Source: Membranipora membranacea
Taxonomy: Eukaryota; Bryozoa; Gymnolaemata; Cheilostomatida; Membraniporidae
Direction of reading: 5' to 3'
Assembly: GCA_914767715.1 (NCBI GenBank)
Contig: OU612065.1
Span: 27,964,001 to 28,028,000, forward strand
DNA length: 64,000 nucleotides
Made by a program: the position numbers and the translations under genes. Under the pieces are notes generated by a model. That model made no database searches. It had not been told where the DNA came from and worked only from the letters and a program-made list of their open reading frames with translations. Within the stretch, counting starts at the first letter, position 1. Every line of letters starts with the position of its first letter. Below are positions 53,612 through 64,000 of the stretch, piece by piece.

Positions 53612-56600
53612 TCAAAAGTCATCATCATCGTCATCAGGACCCATATCTCCGCCTTCCACATCATCATCACTGTCATCTTCGTCATCATCATCCTCATCAT
53701 CATCATCTAATATCATTGATCCCATAGATCCGTCTGCCTAAAATTGAACAGAACTATTAAATTTCCTAATAGTAACAGCTAAGTATTTAATTCTTTTTAC
53801 GGCACAGACCATAAATAGATGGTGAGTACACAATAGATGATAAAAAAACAATGGGGTGTTACAGTATTTGGACATGTTGCATTATAATGAGCAGTTAGCA
53901 AAGGGAACAGTTCGGTATCATCGAAAGTTACAGGGAGAAAGAAATATAATATTAAAAGTTCACTTGGATAAGCTTTATATATATCAGAAGTCATTTACTT
54001 TATAAAATATACAGTCTGTATTATTGTGTTCAAATTATCAAATCATGATATCAGCTAAAAAAGACAGCTACCAATTATTCTGAAGATCCAAAAACTTTAG
54101 TCGGTTTATGAATACAAATAAAAATATGTCCGTGTTCTCACATTCTCGTCATCTTCATCCTCATCGTCGTCATCATCATCATCCTCTGGATACATAGACA
54201 AAGAACCTGCAGCAGCACCACCAGCTGCAACAGCCTGGGCATTGTGATCGCCCCTCCCAGCTCCAGGTCTGCCATGTGAAGGTCTAGGTCTAGAAGCCCG
54301 CTGTTCATTACCATCATTACCAAGAGAATCTGCATAAATCAACACCTTGGTGTAACTCAGGAATCGTTTAAAATCAATTAACATGGCCTTCTGATTGGAG
54401 ATAGGGTTGTGTACTATGTGTACTATCTAGCTGAGTCTAGTGAAACATGTTTTCTCATTGAGGTCAAGTGAGCCACATAAAATCAGTTCATAAACTGCAA
54501 TGACACCAGTTTGTCAACACCATGAATGACAATGTCAACTGAAAAATTAAACTTAGATCCACAAAGCATAGCCTAACGCCACCAAAAATTAGTCACTTGG
54601 TCGTTGTTATACTAATATATGTCACATCCAAGATAATTATAACCCCTTACAGTCATCATCATCATCTGCAAGGCCAAATTTTTTTCCATCTTCTTCTTTC
54701 TTTATTCTATCAGAAATCTTCCTGATTGTCATCTCTGCTTCCTTCAAACCAAAAATTACATAAATTAGAGCCTGTAGATGTAAAAATAAATTGGAGATTT
54801 ATATATTCTGTTGGATTTAGTCACATATAAACCACCTAATATCCACATCCTCAAAAAAGAGAATTATAAGTAGAATATCAACACACCCTTGTGTTTTGTT
54901 TTTCTTCTTCTCAGTTTTCCATTTTAGATCTCTGAAAAATCGCTGTAAATCTAAATTATTCTATTCTCTTATTGGAAAATGAATAGAACCACAGGACAAC
55001 ACAATGAAGTTTTACTTTTAAGTGAGTAGTCAGTTGGCTGAATCAAAAGGAATATTCTATTGAAAGGACCTGAAAATCGCCATGCTTTCCCTTTTTGCAA
55101 GCAACCATGCAACTAGTCATGAATGTAATGGAAATAATATCAGTCAATTCTAATAGGATCAAGTAGGCTCAGTTCTTGAGAGGTTGGTACGGGTGGATGA
55201 GAGCAAGATTATAATTGTATAGTTTGCATTTGGGCAAGTTAATGCAATCAAAATGTATAACACATGCTGTGGTGTAACTAGGTCTGGCCTCCGTAACAGA
55301 GAACCGAAATGTATCTACTCGCGCATTGTATTTGTTGTTCTTAAAAATTCATAACCCAGTCTTTATTACCTTGTTCTAGGTAGTACTGGCTCTGGACCAT
55401 AAAATATGTTGGCAAATCAGACATTCGTCAGTAAGTCAGCTTAACCATTTCCATAAATACAAATATTCAAAGACACGCAAATTATTTAAATATTATTTCT
55501 GTGTGAAACTGGCCAGCTTGTTCAGGGAATCGGCATTGTGTTCTGGCATTGTAAGCAGATATCGATATAGATGGCAACAGTCAGACCTTATTCATGACCC
55601 GACAAGATAGAAGCTTATTTCTAACCTCAAGTTTCTCTTGTTCTTGTTTGCTGTATTCTTCAACTTGATGCTCCAAGAAAGACAGATTTCTGAACTTTAC
55701 CAGATAGTCTTGATATCTAAAACACAGAAGAAAATAATTGTAGTCCCCAAACTTGTGTGACTAATCAAGGTGTTGGATTCCACCTCCTTCCACCTCCTTG
55801 GACTCATGAACATGTTCAACAACAATTCAATGTATGAAACAGCACTAGTATAAAATTACCATTGTTAGCAGTAGAAGGTCTGGCAGATTAAAAATAAACA
55901 TGTCCGGAAATCTAACAGCCCTTCTCAATCTAGAGATATTTGATTTGATAAAGCAATGATCCTAATGAACGTAATATAAAAAGATAAATAATAGACATTG
56001 AAACATTAGTAATTCAGTGAGAAGAGTGAACTTTGTACGCATGAGTTAGAAACTGTCTTTGAAAGAGTATATTTATTATTTCTTGCAAATTTCAGGCTTG
56101 AATCTTACATTGAAGCCAGCTCCTCCTCAAGTTTCTCATATTCATCCATATAAGCTGGTCGCACAGTCTGCAGAGTGGCTAGACGCTTCTGATTTCTTTC
56201 CAGTTCAGAGCGCTTCTTTTCAATTTTAGCCTCAAGATTTGCTTCATCTGAGGCAACATTATCCAGCATGTTGACCGTTTTCTTTATGTCATTCTGTTGA
56301 GAAGAATCGGTATGTACAGGAGTTAGTCCTTGATTTGAGTACCATGATCCACAACTAAATTCATACATACGGTAATTTAGATAACAAATATACATGATAG
56401 TATAATCATTGACCGTGTTTTGGCAGAATCTAAACTAACCTCTACGGCTTTTATAGAATTCTGCAGACTCTTTTCCACTTCATTTATTTCTAGAGATCTT
56501 GCAATCACTGTTGATCTAGCATCTCTCAAGTCCACTTCTTTGCCCAGTAGATCATACAATCCAGCACCTTTACTGGTAATCTCAGAAGCTAATCGTCTAG

Positions 56601-59600
56601 CTTCCTTCAACTCACCTATCTGGTACACGGAAAAGTAGATGACCAGTTGTGATGTGAAACCACACCCATATTATGATGGCTCTTATACAGATAGGGATTT
56701 GCTACACATGCATTCTTTGTGGGTATACAGATATCATAACCATGTACCAATCTTCTCTGACCAGTGTAATGTGAGGTACTCGCTTGGATTGATGTTGTCC
56801 TTTTATTATTCATTATGCGCAATGACAGCTATTGGAAATACGCTGATTATATACTTGTCGTTTCAAAACTTGCAAGATCTGCAGTTAAATCAAGAAAAAA
56901 ATAGTGTTAGAACAGTATTATTCAGTTACTTTCAAACTGATGCTATGTTCACTCATGTGCTTCATGGTGTAAAAATGCATATCGACTATACACTTAGTTA
57001 TTGCTCTCGAGTCTCAAGCTTCCAAATCTGATACACATTGTAGTCATTAGCTGCGGGTGACTTACTCTTGATGAGATATCATACGCTAGCATATCATTAT
57101 CATCATCTGTGGACGAATTAAGATCTTGCCCATCTACAGAGTTACTTTTCATAGCATTGTACAGGACTGTGGTAACCTTCAACAGCTCCTTCACTGCATA
57201 ACCATCAGCAGAATAAAGCCGCTTTGTATTCAGCTTTATGTGGGCCTTCAACGCCTAAAAGTATACCATAGCAAAATGGTCTCAGACATTGAAGCATGAA
57301 GTAAGACTTTTGGAAAGCAATCCTACAATACTTTATAAGCAACCTGAGCGAGACAAGGTCTTAGTATTAGTGTTAGTATTCTAGAGACAAGGTCTTAGTA
57401 TTCTAGGGTGATTTTATAAGTCATAATAGAAGATCAGTAACTACACCAATGACTATAGTATTTATAATCTTTGACTACACTATGAAGTTTTGCCACGGGA
57501 GATGGTTGTAACAGTCAATTTAAATAACCACTAGGAGAGGGCTCTAAGAACATAAACCACTATGAGCAGATTAGTTTTAATGACAATTTGCTGTTGCATT
57601 TACATAAGAGCAAACCACAAAATAAAGACTAGCATTATAGGCAGACCTCATAATTATCTGCATAACTATGTAAGTTAACTATCAACCATCTATTTGTAAC
57701 AGTTCCCAGGTCCAGGAGAGATGATGAAAGTTTAGAAAGCATACTTACCATGAATTGCGAGACTGATTTTATAAAAATTACTCTATCTTGTTCAGTTTCT
57801 GTGTCTTCAGGCAAGTCGGCATTAGGATCATATCTAGTTAAATCAAAAACCGCAAAAGATTAAAGATAGCGTCGAATCAATGACCTACGGAGCATTTTTT
57901 TATTACAAACGAGTCATCATCCTCACAAAATAATCTCTCTGTCGCTGTAAACTCTATAGGCTGTGGGCTTAGGAATAAATACTAACTCATCATGAAACAG
58001 TCAAAACACACATGCCTACTTCAAGATCATGTTTAGATTTTTGTCCTAAAAATAACCTTTAGTGATAGCCAACTGTATACTGCATACCTCTTTACAAGCC
58101 ATATGAGAACCTCTGCTACCAAGGGAAAATTTGGCTGTCTAAAATTCTCCATCGAGATGAGCCGTGGGTAACCCAGCGATCTCATCATCTCAGTAAAATC
58201 TAAAAGCATAAGAACAAATGTGAACATGAGCATAAGGCAAAGTGACAGTGACGATGATATATTTGTAGCTCGGGAAATGCACTTTGCAGGCCGAAAATGT
58301 TTTACACAGACAGATGAGATACAAGATATCATCTGACGATCAACCTCTTAATCATTTAGTACCTGCGAGCCCTATATTTTGGCGTTGAAATAGTTTTGGA
58401 CTCGAAGCAAAATGTTTTGGGTATAATCTCTCACACGGCAGAGCCTGTGTGAGACTGCGAGATTAAATCAAAACAACCCTCTGTCTTGATAAAAAGGTCA
58501 TAAAATTGTTTTTCAAGAACAGGACTTACGTAAATTTCACTGTCACACTGGACCGCCTAGTGGGGCAGAAGAGGTGAGCCTCATACAGGACATGGCAGGT
58601 GCATGAGTTGGACAGGATTTTACAAATATGGACAAGGATTTGCAATTGTTTGGTTAGTACAGGTTGGGATAATCTGTCAGATGAAATGGTCATGAGTTGG
58701 TCATGATTTGCCAATTCTCATGTCTAGAATAGTTCGAGGCAAAAATCGTCGGTGGTATGAATTGCTTTGGAATCTGGATTGGACCTGACCTGGGTTCCTT
58801 GATTGATGACCAACAAGTTCATCATATGAAAACTAAGCACAGGATGCGAGTTCCCATTCGATATGATTGCCAGCGCTTCTACCCTGCGCCTCATACTCTT
58901 ATTGCTAAGGTGTACGTGGCCGAGCCTCTGTTTGGCTTCATCGAGCCCCTTTCTTCCCTTGATGTTTGCTATAAATCGTGTCGCATTGCCTGGATTTTGG
59001 AATGAACGTCGGCTGGAATGAACGTCGACGGGATTGAACGTCGGCTGGAAAGAACATCGACTGGAATGAATCTCGAAATTCCCGGACCCAACGTCGAACT
59101 TCCTGGATTAAACGTCGACTACATTAGTTTATATATGGAATCAATGGTAATGCAACTCCCCAAAATAATTGTGTAAAATAAAGAGGATCATTCACAAAGG
59201 TACTTACATCTATTTATGATGATGGTTACCAAATCTCTGATGGCTGAATGGAATCAAGTATGTAATGAAGTTCCACAGAATTGTACTATTCAGTGAGTAG
59301 TGCAAAACAGAAATGGTAATGAAATACTGCAAGAGAAATAGGTCCCGACGGGGCCATGCACTACCAAGAGATAATGTACACTGTTCTCCCGGAGTACACA
59401 ACACCATCAGTTTTTTATCTGCAGTGAAATATGTATGACTTATGAGTCGTAGTTTACTTATATTTATGAACAATAATTTTTTGTACTAGTTATTGTAACC
59501 GATGAGAGGGAGTACGCCGTTGTAACCGTGCACAATTTTTCCTGCGTGCTGTCCACTAGTCGTCATTTTATCGTATGAGCGAGCTTTTTGGACCTGTACC

Positions 59601-60946
59601 CGCCCTTAATTGATGACATGATGGTACTGATGCTCAGTGAATAGTTTCGCTCTCTTTCAATCAGAGATATAAAATCAATGGTATATCATGTGATCAACGT
59701 GCTTGCCTTCAGCAGAATTATATATGTTCTTTTCACAGACATGACAGATGTGATGACAATACTGCAATGGGATACGAGTTTGCCGAGTCGATAAATGACG
59801 ACTGTTGGACAGCACGCAGGAAAAATTGTGCACGGTTACAACGGCGTACTCCCTCTCATCGGTTACAATAACTAGTACAACAAATTATTGTTCATAAATA
59901 TAAGTAAACTACGACTCATAAGTCATACATATTTCACTGCAGATAAAAAACTGATGGTGTTGTGTACTCCGGGAGAACAGTGTACATTATCTCTTGGTAG
60001 TGCATGGCCCCGTCGGGACCTATTTATCTTGCAGTATTTCATTACCATTTCTGTTTTGCACTACTCACTGAATTCTGTGGAGCTTCATTACATACTTGAT
60101 TCCATTCAGCCATCAGAGATTTGGTAGCCATCATCATAAACAGATGTAAGTACCTTTGTGAATAATCATCTTCATTTTACACAATCATTTTGGGGAGTTG
60201 CATTCCCATTGATTCCATATATAAACTAATGTAGTCGATGTTCAATCCAGGAAATTCGACGTTGGTTCCGGGAATTTCGAGATTCATTCCAGTCGACGTT
60301 GATTCCAGCTATGTTCATTCCCGTCAACATTCGGACCAGTCGACGTTCATTCCAATCCCTCATTGCCTTATACATTCTCCAGCACCTTGATGTGCTTCTT
60401 TGCACCGGGGTCCCGAGCTGCAGATCAATACTACAGGCAGGGGAGGCATAGGGACTTATAGGCATCAATGATTATGTAGGGAGGGCTTATACTACAGGAT
60501 GGGTAGGTTACTGGCAAATTTATAGTCAGTGGGATTAGGAACTAGAAGGGCCTTTCATGTGAAGTGAGTAGTTGTCCAGTGAATGAGTATTGAGTGACAG
60601 TGAGTGAGTATAGTGGGAACACAAACCATGGAAAACAATATGATATACACATTACTTCAAATAAATAACAGGGACAGTCAAAACCAAAGGTTATAGAATA
60701 GAGAAGTGATGAATGCAGTGATCATCAATGACAGTGACTTGAGAGTGACTGACAGCTTCATTAGCAACCAGGCTAGTAACCATCATATTTCTCCTGTTGT
60801 TTGTTGGAGAAATACAAGTTACAACAAACTGTAATGGTTTGAGGGTGGGAATCCTTTCTATCAAGAATACTGCCTGGTACGGTCACAGGAAATTAAGAAT
60901 ATACAACCTTAAATTCGTACTTACTTCTCAAATCTCTGAAAGACAT
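53612..60946 (-). CDS. CLUAP1: Clusterin-associated protein 1 / intraflagellar transport protein 38
   Basis: A subunit of the IFT-B complex needed to build cilia. Ten exons: 60925-60946, 58088-58199, 57749-57833, 57066-57254, 56440-56619, 56109-56293, 55626-55716, 54651-54741, 54142-54329 and 53612-53737. They give 422 residues (human 413). The first coding exon has only 22 bases (MSFRDLR plus one base) and joins to [20 protein letters not shown]. Then [20 protein letters not shown] forms the calponin-homology-like N domain. [40 protein letters not shown] and [20 protein letters not shown], with [16 protein letters not shown], form the coiled coil. The C terminus is a long Asp/Glu run ending DDDDF; the human protein also ends acidic with a final Phe. 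Frame closed, borders GT-AG. Intron 1 (2.7 kb) contains a 1.37-kb foldback element. Confidence 0.95.
58757..58990 (+). other. GC-richer open frame inside CLUAP1 intron 1, broken by foldback insertion
   Basis: An ATG-initiated frame of about 78 codons, noticeably richer in GC than the intron. It runs into the foldback at 58992. Removing the element and one duplication lets the frame go on another 28 codons to a stop near 60450. No family recognised; it may be an old mobile-element or gene remnant. Confidence 0.3.
58984..60368. mobile_element. 1.37-kb foldback (long inverted repeat) with 8-bp target duplication
   Basis: The element 58992-60360 has arms of roughly 590 bases (left 58992-59590, right 59805-60360), nearly complementary, around an approximately 210-base centre. 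Both tips carry repeats of the TGGAATGAACGTCGACTGG kind. CATTGCCT borders it at 58984-58991 and 60361-60368. Matching 80-residue open frames on opposite strands are a by-product of the symmetry. No transposase seen. Confidence 0.85.
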
Positions 60947-61184
60947 GTTTTAACTTTCTGTTTTGGAATGTTGTATGCACATGCGCATGGAGTGTATACT
61001 CTCTAGAAACCACAGACGTAAATATAACAATGATTCATATATAAGTCAGACAGTACGAGTATGAGGAGCTACTTTGGGATACTGAGATTGTTTTGAGGCT
61101 ATGCTCAACATTATTGTAAAACCATGCCATGAGTGGACAACTCTAACCAGAGCATTCAAAAGCTGACTGCTCACATGTGTCATT
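60947..61184. other. CLUAP1 upstream region
   Basis: Should hold the CLUAP1 promoter and 5' UTR; no clear core motif. Confidence 0.4.
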
Positions 61185-61217
61185 AGCCTGTCCGGACAAA
61201 GCTTGTCAAGACAGGCT
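61185..61217. mobile_element. Deleted hairpin of the AGCCTGTC family
   Basis: AGCCTGTC joined directly to an inner piece and the full right arm ACAAAGCTTGTCAAGACAGG. Most of the left arm is missing. Confidence 0.5.
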
Positions 61218-61239
61218 AACTAATGTATCATATGCCTAC

Positions 61240-62530
61240 ATACTAATGAATATTCGAAAAGTAGATTATCCAAACAGACTATGTACTGCTCATCATTGTA
61301 CCTTGATGGTTTAGCCAAAAATTCAGATACATTAGAAAAAGTACAAAATAAAGCAATCAGAATCATAACTTGAGATACTTTTACACACAACCTGTAGTAA
61401 TTAAAATATTATTACACTCAACTAAGGCTTTCTGCATTGATAGCTACTGAGTCATCATCATAATTACTGTAGGCTATTCTCAACTGTACTTATTCCAGTC
61501 ATTATCTCCTCCAGCCAGCACAATAGCACACTATTTAAGTTGTAACATCGAAAAGGTGGGGTTAAAAACATTGGCATAGCTCTGGGAACTGGCGCGTTCT
61601 GGGCTGTCGCTGACACATAGTCAGAAAACCCTGACTGGCATTCTGGGATGCCATCGGCTTAGCCGGGAAAACCCATGACTGGTGGTATTCCACTACATAT
61701 ATTGAGCACATACAGATGGTCAACTGGCCATTACAACTAACTAGCTCACTTATCTGACCTAACAAGGTTACACACTTATCATACACCATTGGTATCCAAT
61801 CCATTCCATTCATACTTTCACCTGGACATACTGACAGACTCACTCGACATCTATCTCTCTGGTAATTATTATTTACATCTAAACCTTCTTGCATACTGAT
61901 ATAAATCTTAGCTGGGCTAAGTTGAACCACCTTGCGATTGCTTTCAACCACGTATCACATAACTTCAGCCCCCAAACAATTTTCTGTCACATCTGGCCGC
62001 TTGCTCCTAAATTTACATACTCTCCACAGTAGAAGGAATTTTCTTTTTCACAATTTTGTCAAATCGAGGGTCCATAAAGGCCGTGCATCCAAGCACATAC
62101 TTCATCTCGTTAGCAAATCAAACAGACATACAAGATCACTTCGTAGCAACTGTGCAATAATTAAACCCTCATTTAGATCAAACCTAGGCAAATCAGCCTT
62201 TTTAAATATTTTTCATACATTTGTAACTAAATCAACCAAGCCTCATGAATCATTATCATTTAATCCCACCTAATGTTGTTAACTTGTATTTTTGTTTGCC
62301 ACTCTCTGTTTCTTCTTTTCTTTTTTCATCTTATTCATGCAATTTATGATACCATGCTTTCATTATCCTACACACTATATAGTATGTAACACCCTACCAC
62401 TTATATCTTTTTATTCAAGTCATTTTTTGTATCTATGTTAATGTGTATGAGGTCAACAAGTTATTTTTAATTTGCTTTAATTATAAACTTTTAGAAAACC
62501 TCAATAAATAAATAAATAAATAAATAAATA
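61240..62530 (+). mobile_element. LINE 3' part, copy 1, interrupted by an insertion
   Basis: Before 61371 the bases match the sister copy's YCSSIYLEGTQKTSDTIEKV region. From 61960 the frame SAPKQFSVTSGRLLLNLHTL resumes and runs to LSFNPT and a stop at about 62273. The 3' UTR ends in repeated AAATA (62500-62530). It lies in the same orientation as copy 2 (62830-63640). Confidence 0.8.
61364..61965. mobile_element. 586-bp insertion in LINE copy 1 with 8-bp duplication
   Basis: CATAACTT occurs at 61364-61371 and 61958-61965. The uninterrupted sister copy shows only one such site (near 63110), which proves the boundary. The insert (61372-61957) carries a minus-strand open frame over 61562-61951 (about 129 codons, no ATG at its start) without a family match. 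Terminal inverted repeats are at most a few bases. Confidence 0.7.
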
Positions 62531-62599
62531 ACAAGTGTAAGGTTATCCGCCCTGCTTTCAACCTCGTGGATCTATGACGCCTATATTATATTGGGTGTA

Positions 62600-62640
62600 A
62601 CATAACTAAGGAGTAAGGGTTAACTCCTTGACATAACTAA
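62600..62640. mobile_element. Mini hairpin between 10-bp direct repeats
   Basis: GGAGT and ACTCC arms with the CAAGGAG-family core (62610-62630) lie between exact ACATAACTAA at 62600-62609 and 62631-62640. Confidence 0.55.
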
Positions 62641-62829
62641 CATATATATTCACAAGCAATTTCATGAACATCATTCATGCCATAAATATATATTGTATCC
62701 GTATTTAATCGTGGCAAATGTCAGCACTATTACAATATTAAGCTGACTGCACCAATGCGCTAAATTTATTTCATTGGCTGCACCGTCTTATGTTACTGTC
62801 ACAGACAGTCTAGAGTAATTCTATCTTTT

Positions 62830-63640
62830 CAAAACTCAAAAATTGAGACAAAACTGTCTATCAATGTACTAGGGGTTACCCTGGATACTGATTTATCTTT
62901 CCACATCCATGCCAATGAAACGGCAACCAAAACAAACAAAGTAGTATACCTACTCTCAAAACTGAGAAAATACATGAATGTTGAGGAATCCTTAAGGACC
63001 TACAAAATTCTCGTCAGACCTTTCCTAGAATACTGCTCTTCTATCTACCTAGAAGGCACTCAAAAAACATCCGATACAATTGAAAAAGTTCAGAATAAAG
63101 CAATTAGAATCATAATGTCTGCACCGAAAAAGTTTTCTGTCACAACTGGTAGATCACTCTTAAACTTACCCACCCTAAAAAGTAGAACACATTACCTATT
63201 TCACAAATTTACACATAAAAAAAATTATTCAAAAATAAAGCATCAAAGCATATTCTTCGCCTGGTGCAAAAGTCCAATAAACACCAACGCTCCCTTAGAA
63301 GTAAATGTTCAGTAATAAAACCCTCTTTTAGGACACATTTTGGCAAAACAGCTCTCTTAAATCTGCTGCACAATTTCAAACTGAAATGCAAAACGGCTGA
63401 CAGCCTACTATCTTTTAACTAATACTTTTTATAATAATTGTCACAAGAACAATAATTTTATATATATATATCATTTTCTATTTCTATAAAGCCATATATA
63501 ACTTACTTACTTTCCCATTTCTAGAACATCGTCATTTATTTATGTATAACCCCTTTTTTTTGTGTGTATTTAACTGTGTGTAGAGGTCAACAAGTCTTTG
63601 TTTGTTTGTTTGTTTGTTTAATTTATACTCTTTGTCCAAA
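62830..63640 (+). mobile_element. LINE 3' part, copy 2
   Basis: The open frame from about 62838 reads LSINVLGVTLDTDLSFHIHA, then LSKLRKYMNVEESLRTYKIL and CSSIYLEGTQKTSDTIEKVQ, the segment after reverse transcriptase in CR1/Jockey-like LINEs. A frameshift near 63235 leads to RSLRSKCSVIKPSFRTHFGK and a stop at about 63419. The tail is (TTTG)n at 63596-63620. 5'-truncated. Confidence 0.8.
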
Positions 63641-63719
63641 GATGTTTACATCGAGATAAAAAGCCCCCTTGGAGAGAGAAAATAATAAATAATAAATTGT
63701 AAAAACAGAAACAATTTAA

Positions 63720-63900
63720 ACTTGTTAGGCTAGATAGTCTTTGTTTTTTAAGATTGCCTTGCTACATTTCACAGTTCGTGACCGTTTTATATACACATCA
63801 GTTTGACACTTTCTTACAGATCTCTTTTTAACTACTCTGTAATCTGTAAACTTTCTAGAAAACCTCTTTAAACAAACAAACAAAATAAATAAGATATATG
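63720..63900 (+). mobile_element. LINE 3' UTR fragment, copy 3
   Basis: TTTCTAGAAAACCTCTTTAA followed by AAACA repeats resembles the 3' tail of copy 1. No coding part remains. Confidence 0.45.
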
Positions 63901-64000
63901 ATCATACAAATACACCTCTCAAGTAGTTCAAGGTCTGGATGTGTCCCGCATAGGCGATCACAATAAGGTTTCTCACTGGGCTTCACGAATGTAAAGAAGT

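Noticed and set aside
58516-58560. Donor GTAAGT on the minus strand as the end of CLUAP1 exon 1
   Set aside because: The preceding bases do not encode the conserved MSFRDLR start and the phase is wrong; the 22-nt exon at 60925-60946 fits exactly.
59210-60127. Pair of identical 80-residue proteins on opposite strands
   Set aside because: They arise from the two arms of the foldback and carry different ends; no sign of real coding.

Overview
This is eukaryotic nuclear DNA from an animal. Coding regions are split by many GT-AG introns of roughly 100-2,700 bases, the intergenic DNA is AT-rich and repeat-laden, and the gene set is metazoan in type: a canopy-family TLR chaperone, JMJD6, CLUAP1/IFT38 for cilia, casein kinase 1 delta/epsilon, ENGASE and a SMYD methyltransferase. 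Gene compactness and protein divergence suggest an early-branching invertebrate such as a sponge. That is inference only; the sequence does not name the species.

Eight genes can be rebuilt exon by exon, each with a closed reading frame. On the minus strand are thymidylate synthase (1732-5492, 6 exons), an intronless SMYD-type methyltransferase (5980-7383), JMJD6 (15678-25944, 9 exons), YAE1 (39946-40838, 2 exons with a GC-AG intron) and CLUAP1 (53612-60946, 10 exons including a 22-nt first coding exon). On the plus strand are canopy 3/4 (12616-15096, 5 exons), ENGASE (29270-39231, 12 exons) and casein kinase 1 delta/epsilon (46026-52611, 8 exons). From 12.6 kb on, the genes form three tail-to-tail pairs: canopy/JMJD6, ENGASE/YAE1 and CK1/CLUAP1. 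The products are unrelated housekeeping functions (dTMP synthesis, ER folding, hydroxylation, deglycosylation, Fe-S delivery, signalling, ciliary transport), so I see no operon-like pathway.

The spaces between genes, and many introns, carry mobile-element debris. There are degraded non-LTR retrotransposons at 10.2-11.7 kb, 41.7-42.3 kb (RTE-like endonuclease) and 61.2-63.9 kb, tRNA-derived SINE heads at 9.4, 28.0 and 41.3 kb, and long foldback elements at 16.0, 24.0, 51.0 and 59.0-60.4 kb.

The most unusual feature is a set of very short hairpin elements (about 20-107 bp). Several sit exactly between direct repeats of 7-10 bp (at 9.9, 17.7, 28.5, 41.2, 43.7, 52.0 and 62.6 kb). That is the signature of inserted units, although they are far too small to encode anything. 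The 1.37-kb foldback in CLUAP1 intron 1 and a 586-bp insertion inside a LINE are both flanked by 8-bp duplications. A cut-and-paste mobilising system that makes 8-10-bp duplications is the common inference.
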